A stretch of DNA of 64,000 nt from CAYVQF01 sp964454015 (GCA_964454015.1 CAYVQF010000013.1:1-64000); one strand, 5' to 3'; positions 53,183 to 61,899 are shown, counted from the first letter of the stretch. The notes: generated by a model not told the origin, from the letters alone. Program-made: numbers and translations.

Positions 53183-55282
53183 ATGAAGATACGAACGAGC
53201 GCCGGCTTTCCCTATCCATTGGGGGCGACGGTGACTTCCGATGGGGTAAATTTCGCGTTGTTTTCGCGGCACGGTACGGCGGTGTACCTGGAGCTTTTTG
53301 CCGAAGCGGGTGACGGGACGCCGTGGCTGTCCCTGCCGCTGCATCGGGAGCGCAACCGGACGGGGGATGTGTGGCACATTTTCTGTCACAACGTGCGTCA
53401 TGGACAGCTCTATGGTTATCGCGTCGATGGTCCTTATGCGCCGCAGCAGGGGCATCGTTTCAACGTGAACAAGCTCTTGGCGGACCCCTATGCGCGGGCT
53501 TTGGCTGGGGCCTATGACCTGCATCATCCTTCGCCCTATGGTTATGACAAGGCGTCGGGTGGGGATGATCTGAGCTTCTGCACGCTGGACAGCGCGGGGC
53601 AGACGGTGAAATCCGTGGCCATTGCTGCGTCGTCGATAGACTGGGAGGACGATCGTCCGCCGCGCCGCTCTCTGCGGGACACGGTGATTTACGAGTGCCA
53701 CGTCAAGGGGATGACGGCGGATCCGTCTTCTGGGGTGGTGGGGGGGGGGACCTTCCTGGCGCTGACGGAGAAGATTCCTCATTTGCAGCGGCTGGGGGTG
53801 ACGGCGGTCGAGCTGTTGCCAGTGGCTGAGTTCAATGAAGGTGAGCCGACGGTGGTGGATCCCGTGACAGGGACGAAGCTGACCAATTTCTGGGGTTACG
53901 CGTCGCTGAATTTTTTTGCGCCTGAGATCAACTATGCGAGTCGGCGCGATCCGGGTGGTGCGGTTTTCGAGTTTCAGGAGATGGTGAAGCGCTTTCACCG
54001 GGCGGGCATCGAGGTGATCCTGGACGTGGTGTTCAACCACAGTGGGGAGGGGGACGAGACGGGGCCGACGCTGGTTTTCCGCGGCTTGGACAACGCGGTG
54101 TACTACATGCTGGACGAGGGGCGGCGGTACAAGAACTACTCGGGATGTGGCAATACCTTGAACTGCAACCAGCCGGTGATGAAGCAGTTGATTTTGGATT
54201 CGCTGCGTTATTGGCTGGTGGAGATGCATGTGGATGGCTTTCGCTTCGACTTGGCGACCATCCTGGGGCGCTCGCGCAGCGGGGAGTGGATAGGCGATCT
54301 GGGCTTGCTGCACGATATCGGTGGCGACCCAGTGTTGCGTGGTTGCAAGCTCATTGCCGAGGCGTGGGACGCCGATGGGATGTACAAAGTCGGTGGTTTT
54401 CCGCGGGACTGGGCGGAGTGGAACGGCCGTTTTCGGGATGACGTCCGGCGCTTCATCCGGGGTGATGAGGGGATGGTGCAGGACTTTGCCCGGCGCATGG
54501 GAGGCAGCCAGGACATTTTTGGTGCCAAGGCCGAGGTGGGGCAGAGCATCAACTTCATCACGGCCCACGACGGTTTTACGCTGCGCGATCTGGTGTCGTA
54601 CAAACACAAACACAACATGCGCAACGGTGAGCAGAACCGCGACGGGTGCGACGAGAACTTCAGCTCGAATTTCGGCATCGAAGGTGAAACCAGCGATGGG
54701 GAGATTCGGCGTTCGCGTCTGCGGCGGGCGAAGAACCTCATGGTGGCGCTGTTCATGGCTCGTGGCACCCCGATGATGTTGGCTGGCGACGAGCTGTGGC
54801 GGACGCAAGAGGGCAACAACAACACCTATTGCCAGGACAATGCTCTGGGTTGGGTTCGGTGGACACCGAGTGAGGAGAGCGAGGAGATGCAGCGCTTCGT
54901 GCGGATGCTGACCTGGTTGCGGCGCCGCCATCCCGTGTTGCGCGGGTCGGCCTTCGTGGATCCTTTTTCGGGGAGCCAAGGTGGGATGCGTTGGCATGGC
55001 GTGACGCTGGGCCAGCCCGACTGGTCTCATCCCTCACACGCTTTGGCTTGGGAACTGTGCGCCGCGGCGGAGGGCGTGAACGACATCAACTTCTATGTGG
55101 CCTTCAACGCCTGGCGTGAGGCGCTGGTCTTCAAGCTCCCCCCCGGTGCATGGCGGCGGATCATCGATACGCACTTGGCGAGTCCTGCAGACATCGTGGA
55201 GGAGGCGAGCGCCGAGCTGTGGGGTGCAGGCGAGGTGCTGGTGCACGCGGACACGGCGGTGGTTTTGGTGTCTGAGGCTTGA
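53183..55282 (+). CDS. glgX: Glycogen debranching enzyme / isoamylase type (GlgX)
   Basis: 699 residues. CBM48 N-terminus (PLGATVTSDGVNFALFSRHGTAVYLELF), then GH13 catalytic motifs: VTAVELLPVAEF, EVILDVVFNHSGEGD, DGFRFDLATILG (catalytic Asp), LIAEAWD (acid Glu), NFITAHDGFTLRDLVSY (transition-state Asp), and a C-terminal beta domain. Hydrolyses alpha-1,6 branches of limit-dextrin or glycogen. It stands alone here, with no other glg gene in view. Confidence 0.94.
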   Translation: MKIRTSAGFPYPLGATVTSDGVNFALFSRHGTAVYLELFAEAGDGTPWLSLPLHRERNRTGDVWHIFCHNVRHGQLYGYRVDGPYAPQQGHRFNVNKLLADPYARALAGAYDLHHPSPYGYDKASGGDDLSFCTLDSAGQTVKSVAIAASSIDWEDDRPPRRSLRDTVIYECHVKGMTADPSSGVVGGGTFLALTEKIPHLQRLGVTAVELLPVAEFNEGEPTVVDPVTGTKLTNFWGYASLNFFAPEINYASRRDPGGAVFEFQEMVKRFHRAGIEVILDVVFNHSGEGDETGPTLVFRGLDNAVYYMLDEGRRYKNYSGCGNTLNCNQPVMKQLILDSLRYWLVEMHVDGFRFDLATILGRSRSGEWIGDLGLLHDIGGDPVLRGCKLIAEAWDADGMYKVGGFPRDWAEWNGRFRDDVRRFIRGDEGMVQDFARRMGGSQDIFGAKAEVGQSINFITAHDGFTLRDLVSYKHKHNMRNGEQNRDGCDENFSSNFGIEGETSDGEIRRSRLRRAKNLMVALFMARGTPMMLAGDELWRTQEGNNNTYCQDNALGWVRWTPSEESEEMQRFVRMLTWLRRRHPVLRGSAFVDPFSGSQGGMRWHGVTLGQPDWSHPSHALAWELCAAAEGVNDINFYVAFNAWREALVFKLPPGAWRRIIDTHLASPADIVEEASAELWGAGEVLVHADTAVVLVSEA

Positions 55283-55308
55283 GTTGGCCTTTAGAAGGTC
55301 GAGACAGA

Positions 55309-55350
55309 GCCCCTCCCTGACGCAGGGTGGAGGGTGCGTCTGGGAGGGGC
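55309..55350 (+). terminator. Long GC-rich hairpin after glgX
   Basis: A 16-bp stem with one mismatch (arms GCCCCTCCCTGACGCA and TGCGTCTGGGAGGGGC, 10-nt loop), 26 bp downstream of the glgX stop. It lacks a T-tract, so it is either a strong but T-less transcription terminator or a processed-RNA structure. A further palindrome TCTAGG..CCTAGA lies near 55399. Confidence 0.5.
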
Positions 55351-55513
55351 CAAGGTGCGAGTCGTAGGGCCACACCAGCGACAGGGCACAGATGAACGGT
55401 CTAGGCGAGGCCTAGAGCCACCCTCGGGGAGCCCCAGCGGAGCGCAGAGGGCTTGGTCGAGGGGGCGGTCACAGGTCCATGGGCGCGGGTGTGGTGGGCG
55501 CGGTGTGTGCTGC

Positions 55514-55690
55514 TTAGCCTTCGCTGATGGCTTCGGCGGGGCAGACGTCGATACACGCGTTGCACTCAGTGCATTCGCCGGCGTTGATGACGGCGAGGCC
55601 ATCGACCATCGTGATGGCTTCGACGGGGCATTCGTCGACGCAAGCTTCGCAACCGGTGCAGTCACTTTCACTGATTACTGGAACCGCCAT
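55514..55690 (-). CDS. 2x[4Fe-4S] ferredoxin
   Basis: 58 residues from the ATG at 55690 (GAGGAG upstream), starting MAVPVISESDCTGCEACVDE and ending with TAA. Two C-x2-C-x2-C-x3-C-P motifs (CTGCEACVDECP and CTECNACIDVCP) bind two [4Fe-4S] clusters. A small cytoplasmic electron carrier. The reading frame is short but the eight cysteines at exact spacing leave no doubt. It follows the NTPase and ECF-like genes on the same strand after 143 bp; whether they share a transcript is unknown. Confidence 0.95.
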   Translation of the reverse strand: MAVPVISESDCTGCEACVDECPVEAITMVDGLAVINAGECTECNACIDVCPAEAISEG

Positions 55691-55833
55691 GGCTATCTCC
55701 TCATTGCTGGACCTTGCGCCGCCATGCAGGCGAAGCGCCCACAGACCTAATGGTCGGCGCAGCGCTGCTATAACACGGCTCCGAGCAGAGTGCTACCAGG
55801 AAGCGCGGAGTGGATGGAAAAGGGCGCGGTTGC

Positions 55834-56379
55834 CTAGGGTGGGCCTAGGTAGGCGTGAATGAGGGCGATGATTTGGAGGCGGTCGGTCGCGGTGAGTGGG
55901 ATTTGAAAGGTGTGATGGATGGTGCCGAGGGCGGCGGCGAGTTGCTGGTGGCGATCGGCGCGAAGGGTGAGGAGGCGGACTTGGGGGCGTTCGTTTGGCA
56001 GGGGAGCGAGGAGGGCGACGAGGTGGCCGCGGCCGGTGTCGGCTTCTAGGCGTCCGAGCTCATCGACGACACAGAGGTGGGCGTCGCGGCGGGCGCAGAG
56101 GATGCGGGTTGCGGCCCAGCGCCAGCCGCCGGGATCGAAGCGATAGGAGAGCTTGCCTTCTTCTTTGGGGATTTTCGCGGCGAAGGGGTAGTGCTGTCGT
56201 AGGGCGGGTGCGTAGAGGTCGTAGCCGACGCGTTGTCCGCAGTGGAAGCGGGAAGGCTGGAGGACGCCGCCGACGCGCACGTGTGGTTCGAGTCGGGTGA
56301 TGATGTCCATGGCGGCGGAGGTTTTGCCGACGTGATAGTCGCCGAGGAGGGCGATGTTGATGATGTTGGGGTCAGGCAT
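55834..56379 (-). CDS. THEP1-like P-loop nucleoside-triphosphatase
   Basis: 181 residues. Walker A GDYHVGKT near the N-terminus, then VGGVLQPSRFHCGQRVGYDLY (the substrate-loop pattern of THEP1/NTPase_1 proteins) and Walker B LCVVDELGRLE. The C-terminal helical part is ordinary for the family. THEP1 proteins hydrolyse NTPs and may act as kinases; DUF2478 is a related alternative. Its start lies 21 bp after the stop of the ECF-like membrane gene, so the two are co-transcribed and may work together. Confidence 0.8.
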   Translation of the reverse strand: MPDPNIINIALLGDYHVGKTSAAMDIITRLEPHVRVGGVLQPSRFHCGQRVGYDLYAPALRQHYPFAAKIPKEEGKLSYRFDPGGWRWAATRILCARRDAHLCVVDELGRLEADTGRGHLVALLAPLPNERPQVRLLTLRADRHQQLAAALGTIHHTFQIPLTATDRLQIIALIHAYLGPP

Positions 56380-56400
56380 GGGGGGCTGCAGTGGCGTTGT

Positions 56401-57699
56401 TCAGGGGGGCGGCGGTGGGGGCAGCTCGCGAGCGTGTTTTTCGGCCATGGCGGAGGCCTCGACGAGGCAGTCAATGGCCTTGTTCCAGATGTATCGGGGC
56501 GAGCGCCGTTTGGGTGCGTTGGCGGCGAAGCGGTGGCGGAGGGTGTCGAGCCAGGTGGGTAATAGGTTGAATGCGGTGGTGACGGCCAATCCCATGTGGG
56601 GTAAGCCGACCCGCGCCCAGATGCCGACCATCTCCCTGGGGCGAATGGCGCGGGTCAACCAGGAGACGAAGGCGAAGACGAAGGCGCCGCGCAGAATCAT
56701 TCTCAGGGATGCCGTGAGGCCGAAGAGGAGGCCAAAAGGCTCTCCGGAGGGCTGGAGTCGGGTGGCGAAGAGGACGCCAGCGGCGAGGGTGGCGAGGATG
56801 GTGAGGAGCCAGAATCTCGGCCACCACATGGCCTTGAGGGCGTCCTTGGCCCAGAAGGCCATGGGGATGAGGATGAGGGGGAGAGCGAGCAGGGCCCATG
56901 AGAGGTGGGCGCCAAACTGGAGAGCGAGTGCGGCGCCAGCGAAGGGCGCCATGCGCCGGCGATAGGTGGCTGACGGGGTGTCCTCGGCGTGGTTGAGGCG
57001 ATGCAGGCGTTGACTCTGGGGGGTGGATGCTTGGCTGAGATCCTCGGGTGCGGGGTGGCGGGCCTGGGCGCGCTGGCGCACCAGAAGTCCGAGACGGTGG
57101 CCGAGGGCGCCAGCGGTCGCGCCGATGGCTGAGAGGAGCCCCAGGAGGGTCAGCAGGGCCCAGAGGGCGACGGAGACTTCGAGCCCGAGGGAGGCCAAGA
57201 TGCGGCGAGCGCCTTCGGTGTAAACGTCGATGATGGCCGTGCCATAGACCACGATCTGTTTGATGAGGCCTTGGGTGAGGGCCCAATAGGTGGATAAGAC
57301 GCCTGCCATGACGGCGGAGAGGCGCGCCTGAGGTGCGATGAAGAGGGCGAGCTCGACCAGCAAGGCTTCGGAGACGATGCCGATCATGGGTCCGACGATG
57401 ATGCCGCCTGGCGAGAGGCTCTTGAGGAGGGCGGCGACGATGCCCGTGGCCAGGGTGGAGCCGCGCGCGGGGAAGACCTGGCGTTGGGCGACGAGGAGCA
57501 GGGCCGCAAGGGCGGAGAGGAAGAAGCCCGTCATGGGCACGCGCAGGGTGTGGAGGAAGGCGCCGAGGGTGATCTCCGTCCCGCCCCAGAGGGCGCCAAA
57601 GGCGGCGACGTAGGCCCAGAAGCGCAGGCGATCCGCGTCGTTCGGAGCGGTCATGGCGAGGTTTTGGGCGGGGCCGCAGTCGGCGGTGTGGGCGGGCAT
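56401..57699 (-). CDS. ECF-transporter-like integral membrane protein (S- and T-like halves)
   Basis: 432 residues; starts at 57699 or, more naturally, 57654, with no clear ribosome-binding site at either. About ten membrane segments. The N-terminal half (FWAYVAAFGALWGGTEITLG, TGFFLSALAALLLVAQRQVF, TGIVAALLKSLSPGGIIVGPMIGIVSEALL) resembles ECF substrate-binding S components. The C-terminal half (SLRMILRGAFVFAFVSWLTRAIRP, VGLPHMGLAVTTAFNLLPTWLDTLRHRF) resembles the EcfT transmembrane component. A Pro-rich tail ends the protein. Fusing S and T parts with a THEP1-like NTPase next door is unusual; the ATPase module of a classic ECF system is not seen. Vitamin or precursor uptake is a guess. Confidence 0.65.
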   Translation of the reverse strand: MPAHTADCGPAQNLAMTAPNDADRLRFWAYVAAFGALWGGTEITLGAFLHTLRVPMTGFFLSALAALLLVAQRQVFPARGSTLATGIVAALLKSLSPGGIIVGPMIGIVSEALLVELALFIAPQARLSAVMAGVLSTYWALTQGLIKQIVVYGTAIIDVYTEGARRILASLGLEVSVALWALLTLLGLLSAIGATAGALGHRLGLLVRQRAQARHPAPEDLSQASTPQSQRLHRLNHAEDTPSATYRRRMAPFAGAALALQFGAHLSWALLALPLILIPMAFWAKDALKAMWWPRFWLLTILATLAAGVLFATRLQPSGEPFGLLFGLTASLRMILRGAFVFAFVSWLTRAIRPREMVGIWARVGLPHMGLAVTTAFNLLPTWLDTLRHRFAANAPKRRSPRYIWNKAIDCLVEASAMAEKHARELPPPPPP

Positions 57700-58023
57700 G
57701 GTGAGACCGATGTTGAGGTGCTGTGGGCGCCTGGTGCAGGTGGCGCCGCGCGGAGCTGGGAGAGCCTAACTGCAAATGGGGGTCTTGTCTCTAGGGTGGG
57801 TGGCTTGGGTTGGCTGGGCGGGCGCGAGGCGTGGCACAGCGGGTGCTGTTGGTCTGCGGCAGGCCGACAGAGATGTCGCGGTGGTGGTGTTGGGATGCGG
57901 AGCGGTGCTTGGTGTGGGCCGCGCCGCTTGTGCTCCGCGCTGGGTGGCGCGATGATTGCTTTACGGGCGGCGACGTGAGCCGAAGTGGCGTGGTGACGGT
58001 GCAGCAGCAAGAGGAGGTGGGTG
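57700..58023. other. Intergenic region upstream of the CPBP/radical-SAM operon
   Basis: 324 bp between divergent genes. It holds a sigma-54-like match and, at its right edge, GAGGAGG as ribosome-binding site of the next gene. I looked here for a short precursor-peptide ORF and saw none that is convincing. Confidence 0.45.
57832..57847 (+). promoter_or_regulatory. Possible sigma-54 promoter
   Basis: TGGCACAGCGGGTGCT: a perfect TGGCAC -24 element and a GTGCT -12 element with exactly ten bases between the invariant GG and GC. It points to the operon starting at 58024 and lies about 175 bp upstream. One mismatch to the TTGCA/T element and high local GC make chance occurrence quite possible. Confidence 0.3.
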
Positions 58024-58983
58024 ATGCAGATCTTTGGGGCCAACCTGGTCAATGCGGTGAGCGGCTTTCTTCACACGGGCTACATCTCGGCCTATCCCCG
58101 GACCTATTCCTTTTCCGGGGATCCCAGCTCGCTGCCGCAGGTAGAGATGGAGGTGGGTGAGGCGTTGCGGCTGGAGGGGGAGGCCGTCGGTGGCTTGATT
58201 GGCAATGGGGGTGGGGATGGGGTGGCGAGCTCGTTGAGCCACTGGCCCAGTCTGTTGATGATGACCATGGCCTTTTTTGGGGCGGTGGCCATGGTCATGT
58301 TGGCCAAGCGCAACCCGCGGCTGGCGACGGTGATGCTGGTGATGCTGGTGGCGAGCGGTTCGATGATGTGCGCCGAGGAGAGCGCTCCCTTGCCGACGGA
58401 GGTGCCGTGGGAGGGGGTGGAGCTGCGGAGCTACGTGGATCCCGTTGCGGCGACGACGGTGATTCTGCATGGTCTCATTGCCGACGGCCTCATCAACACG
58501 AAGCAGGAGGTGGCGTCCTTGCCGAACATTCAGCGAGAGGTCGGGTGGCCCAAGGCGGAGCTGAGCGAGGGCGAAGCTTATGCGCTACAGACCTATGGTC
58601 TGGATGGCTGGGGACGTCCCTTCGACTTTCGTGTGAATGGTGCGGGATACGAGGTGAGGAGCGCGGGCGCTGATGGCCAACTGTATACCGATGACGATCT
58701 CGTACTGATGACGCACCGTTGCAGCAACGAGACGTGGGACCACCAACGCCATGCCCACTTTTTCCGTCGCAACTCCGCCGGCGAGGTCGTGGTGCTCTAC
58801 CATCGTTGGGGAGGGGATTATTTCAAGTACGCCAACAAGTCGCTCGCGGCGACGCTGGCGGGGAACGGGCTCTTCGATGCCCAGCCGGTGGCGGACTTTT
58901 TCTCTTACAGCGAGCCGCTGCAGCAGGCGTGGCGCGAGAAGGTGAGCGATCCGTCGGTGATGGTGTTGGCCGTGTTGAGGTGA
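58024..58983 (+). CDS. Membrane protein with GspG-type C-terminal domain, operon head
   Basis: 319 residues from the ATG at 58024 (GAGGAGG upstream). The N-terminal part is soluble or variable; two hydrophobic segments (about residues 75-92 and 98-115) follow. The C-terminal half carries the pattern of type II secretion pseudopilin (GspG) tails: ALQTYGLDGWGRPFDFRV, GYEVRSAGADGQLYTDDDLVL, where the last acidic residues bind calcium in GspG. There is no prepilin leader (no GFTLxE), so it is not a pseudopilin itself. It sits 4 bp before the CPBP protease, with radical-SAM and HAD genes after, so it may be the substrate or anchor of that system (inference). Confidence 0.7.
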   Translation: MQIFGANLVNAVSGFLHTGYISAYPRTYSFSGDPSSLPQVEMEVGEALRLEGEAVGGLIGNGGGDGVASSLSHWPSLLMMTMAFFGAVAMVMLAKRNPRLATVMLVMLVASGSMMCAEESAPLPTEVPWEGVELRSYVDPVAATTVILHGLIADGLINTKQEVASLPNIQREVGWPKAELSEGEAYALQTYGLDGWGRPFDFRVNGAGYEVRSAGADGQLYTDDDLVLMTHRCSNETWDHQRHAHFFRRNSAGEVVVLYHRWGGDYFKYANKSLAATLAGNGLFDAQPVADFFSYSEPLQQAWREKVSDPSVMVLAVLR

Positions 58984-58987
58984 GGTC

Positions 58988-59770
58988 ATGAAGGAGGGGC
59001 TTGGGCGGCAGGCAGCGGTCCCGGTGTGGCCGTTGTTGGCCGCCTTCGGTCTTTTTGCGCTATGGCTCATGGGTGAGTGGTGGCTGGCGCAGGGTGGCTC
59101 TGGGGGGGCGCTGTGGCCCACCTGGTTGCTTTACGTCGGGATCGCTGGCGCTGGGGTGATGTGGTTGAGGCGTTGGGGGGGGCGTGGGGTGCAGGGCGGG
59201 GGAGGCGCCTGGTTGGGCCTGGGTGAGCGCCGGCGTGGGGCAGCGCTGTTGTTGCTGGTGCTGGCGCTCTTCGTGGTGTCCTTTACCTGGGCGCTTGGCG
59301 CGGCGCCTGCCGGGGCGAGGGAGCCACTTGGTTGGTGGACCTTGCACGTGGTGCTGTGGGTGCCCCTGTTGGAGGAGCTGCTCTTTCGCGGGGTGTTGCT
59401 GGCGCTGTTGCTACCCCTCGTTGGCCGCTGGGGTGCGGTGGCCGGGGTGAGCGCTTTTTTCGTGCTCATGCACACGCCGGCCCAGGCGTCGGTGGCGGTG
59501 GCTTTGGGCTTGCTGGCGGTGCTCGCGGCCTGGAGCGTGTTGTTTTTTAGGACGGTGGGGTGGGCGGTGGCGATTCACATGGCGTGGAACACGGCGGCGC
59601 AGGTGTTGTCGTTGGCGCCGGGTGGCGCGCGAGTGGCTGTCGCGGGTGGCGTCGGGGCGTTGTTGCTTGGGGCCGGGGCGGTGACGTGGTACAGGTCGAG
59701 GGGGGTGGGGTCCGGGGCGGCGCCTTTGACGGAGGGGCGCGGTGGCGCTGTCATCGAGGGGAAGCATTGA
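58988..59770 (+). CDS. CPBP-family glutamic intramembrane protease
   Basis: 260 residues; ATG 4 bp after the previous stop. Six to eight membrane segments. Catalytic motifs of the CPBP/Abi family: EELLFRG (Glu129, Glu130, Arg134), His162 in FFVLMHTPA, and IHMAWNT (His197, Asn201). Relatives process prenylated proteins, bacteriocins or, as myxosortases, sort proteins to the surface. Being between a GspG-like membrane protein and a radical-SAM/SPASM enzyme suggests a maturation protease (inference). Confidence 0.9.
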   Translation: MKEGLGRQAAVPVWPLLAAFGLFALWLMGEWWLAQGGSGGALWPTWLLYVGIAGAGVMWLRRWGGRGVQGGGGAWLGLGERRRGAALLLLVLALFVVSFTWALGAAPAGAREPLGWWTLHVVLWVPLLEELLFRGVLLALLLPLVGRWGAVAGVSAFFVLMHTPAQASVAVALGLLAVLAAWSVLFFRTVGWAVAIHMAWNTAAQVLSLAPGGARVAVAGGVGALLLGAGAVTWYRSRGVGSGAAPLTEGRGGAVIEGKH

Positions 59771-59771
59771 G

Positions 59772-61172
59772 ATGGTGATTGGCAAGCGATCGTGTGTGCA
59801 AGCGCGGCGTCCTGATTTCAGTGAGCGCCGGGGTGAGCGATCTTTGCTGGTGTGGGGTGAGCTGGCTCAGTGGATGGTCTTGGACCACGAGGCGGCCACG
59901 TTCATCGCCGCGTTGGATGGTCGCACGCCGTGGCGCGAGGTGTGTCGGGCGCATGGCCAACGCTGGGGAAAGTCGGTGGTTCAGGTCGACGCTGAGGCCC
60001 GGGCTCTGGTGTCGGTGCTGCAGGCGCGCGGTTTGGCGGGCCCGGCCCCGCTGGCGCCGCCCGAGGTGACGGTCTCTTCTGCGGCGCTGGCCAACGTCAC
60101 GTTCAACGTCACCAACCGTTGTAATTTGCGCTGTCCCTGGTGCTACAACGGCTCTCGCGGTGGTGAGGAGGTTCCCATTGAGGTGGTATTGGCGGCGTTG
60201 GCAGCGGCGCGCCCACAGATGGCGCCCGACGCCTCGTTGATCATCCTGGGGGGTGAGCCCTTTTTGGCGCCGGAGCGTCTCTTGCCTTTGTTGCGCGGGG
60301 CTGCGCCGCTTTTTGGCCAGCCTCTATTGGTGTCGACGAATGGTACGATCATGTCTGGGGAGATGATCGCTGCGCTGGCGGGTCTGCCGGTGGAGGTGCA
60401 GGTGTCGCTGGATGGCGCGACGGCGCGGCAGCACGACGCGGCGCGCGGCTCAGGGGTCTTCGCGCGTGCCTTGGCGACGATTCGTGCGTTGGTGGCGGCG
60501 GGGGTGCGCACGATCGTCAGCATGGTCTATCACCGTGACAACCTGCAGAACTTTGAGCCGTTGTTGGGGCTGGCCGAGTCGTTGGGGGTGGCGGAGGTGC
60601 GCTTCATTCCCTTGCGCGCGATTGGCGGTGGGCGTGCTCATGTGGCGCAGCTCCCGAACCAGATGGAGGCGATGCAGCGGCTGTTGGCGATTGTGGACGC
60701 CAAGCCCGCTTTGAGCCGTCTCTTGGCGCGGGACTACTTCAGCATGGGGGCGCTGGTTCTGCAGCGAGCGGTACGGCAGCGCAACTGTGGCATTGGGCGT
60801 CAGGTGCTTTTCATCGACGCCGATGGGAGCCTCTACCCGTGCCCGAACCACGTGGCCCCTGCCCTGCGTTTGGGTCATGTTTCCACGCACCCTTTGGCAG
60901 CGCTGTCGACGACGAGTGAGGTGTTGGCGGAGGTGGGTACGCGTTATGACTTGGCGCGCTATCATCGGTGCAAGTCGTGTGTATTTCGCCACTGGTGCGC
61001 TGGGGACTGTCGGGGCGAGGTGGTGGCCATGGGTGGCGACGCTGGTGATCCGTCGCCGCACTGCGCCGAGCTGCGGGCGATGTTCCGGGAGTTGATGTGG
61101 CGTTTGGTCGATGGTGAGCTGCCGTGGGTGGCGTCGCTGGCGTCACGGGCTGGCGGTGTTGGGCACGCCTGA
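59772..61172 (+). CDS. Radical SAM/SPASM enzyme with N-terminal PqqD-like domain
   Basis: 466 residues from the ATG at 59772, one base after the CPBP stop. Residues about 20-90 resemble the PqqD/RRE winged-helix fold (LLVWGELAQWMVLDHEAATFIAALDG) that binds leader peptides in RiPP pathways. The radical SAM core has C117-x3-C121-x2-C124 (CNLRCPWCY), the GGEPF glycine motif and STNGT. The C-terminal SPASM domain has extra cysteines (NCGIGRQVLFIDADGSLYPCPNH, CKSCVFRHWCAGDC and a late HC). The SPASM/PqqD combination is that of peptide-modifying enzymes such as PqqE-like, AlbA-like and sactipeptide maturases. A substrate peptide is not seen. Confidence 0.9.
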   Translation: MVIGKRSCVQARRPDFSERRGERSLLVWGELAQWMVLDHEAATFIAALDGRTPWREVCRAHGQRWGKSVVQVDAEARALVSVLQARGLAGPAPLAPPEVTVSSAALANVTFNVTNRCNLRCPWCYNGSRGGEEVPIEVVLAALAAARPQMAPDASLIILGGEPFLAPERLLPLLRGAAPLFGQPLLVSTNGTIMSGEMIAALAGLPVEVQVSLDGATARQHDAARGSGVFARALATIRALVAAGVRTIVSMVYHRDNLQNFEPLLGLAESLGVAEVRFIPLRAIGGGRAHVAQLPNQMEAMQRLLAIVDAKPALSRLLARDYFSMGALVLQRAVRQRNCGIGRQVLFIDADGSLYPCPNHVAPALRLGHVSTHPLAALSTTSEVLAEVGTRYDLARYHRCKSCVFRHWCAGDCRGEVVAMGGDAGDPSPHCAELRAMFRELMWRLVDGELPWVASLASRAGGVGHA

Positions 61173-61212
61173 CGAGGGTGGCTACAAAAAGAAAAGGATG
61201 GGAGCGCTGGCG

Positions 61213-61872
61213 ATGCATGGGGTCATTTTTGATTTGGATGGGACGCTGGTCAATACGCTGGAGGACATTGCTGGGGCGGCCAACGCGGTGTTGGCGCAGG
61301 CGGGTTGGCCGGCGCATGAGACGGCGGCCTATCGTGCCTTTGTCGGCAACGGGGTGGTGCGGCTGCTCGAGCGGGCGGCGCCGGGGGTGAGGGGTGAGGG
61401 CTTGGCGGAGCTGGTGGCGAGCTATAGGCGGGCTTATGCGGCGCGGGGGCATCGGTCTTCGGTGTTGTATCCCGGCGTCGTGGAGGTGTTGTCGGCGCTG
61501 AGGGCGCGCGGTCTGCTCTGTGCGGTGCATACGAACAAGCCACAAGAATGGGCGGAGGCGCTGTTGGATAACTTGTGTATCCGGGGAAAATTTGCGATGG
61601 TTCTTGGTGCCGAGGCTGGCTTTGCCGACAAGCCAGATCCTGCGGGGGCGTTGCATATTGCGGCGTCCTTGGGCTTGACGAGCAGGGAGATGTTTTTTGT
61701 GGGTGATTCATCGACAGACATGGAGACGGCGCGAGCGGCCGCCATGTGTGCCGTGGGCGTGAGCTGGGGCTTTCGCGCAGCAGAAGAGCTTTATGCGAGC
61801 GGGGCGCACCGTGTGGTGGCGACACCCGAAGGGTTATTGGAATTTTTGCGCGTTTCAGAAAACTGCGGGTAG
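61213..61872 (+). CDS. HAD-family phosphatase, phosphoglycolate phosphatase-like
   Basis: 219 residues from the ATG at 61213 (GGGAG eight bases upstream; 61198 is an alternative). HAD motif I FDLDGTLVNT, helical cap, motif II HTNKP, motif III Lys in KPDPAGAL, and motif IV GDSSTDMETARAA. Best fit is the Gph/PGP branch that hydrolyses phosphoglycolate, but HAD substrates are broad. It follows the radical-SAM gene by 40 bp on the same strand, so it may be the last gene of that operon. Confidence 0.88.
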   Translation: MHGVIFDLDGTLVNTLEDIAGAANAVLAQAGWPAHETAAYRAFVGNGVVRLLERAAPGVRGEGLAELVASYRRAYAARGHRSSVLYPGVVEVLSALRARGLLCAVHTNKPQEWAEALLDNLCIRGKFAMVLGAEAGFADKPDPAGALHIAASLGLTSREMFFVGDSSTDMETARAAAMCAVGVSWGFRAAEELYASGAHRVVATPEGLLEFLRVSENCG

Positions 61873-61899
61873 CCGCAACAGGAGTCGAGGCGGAGAGCC

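Noticed and set aside
52421..55030. 869-residue minus-strand ORF opposite glgX
   Set aside because: The plus strand encodes an intact GH13 enzyme with all catalytic motifs; the antisense frame is low-complexity Arg/His/Pro/Gln.
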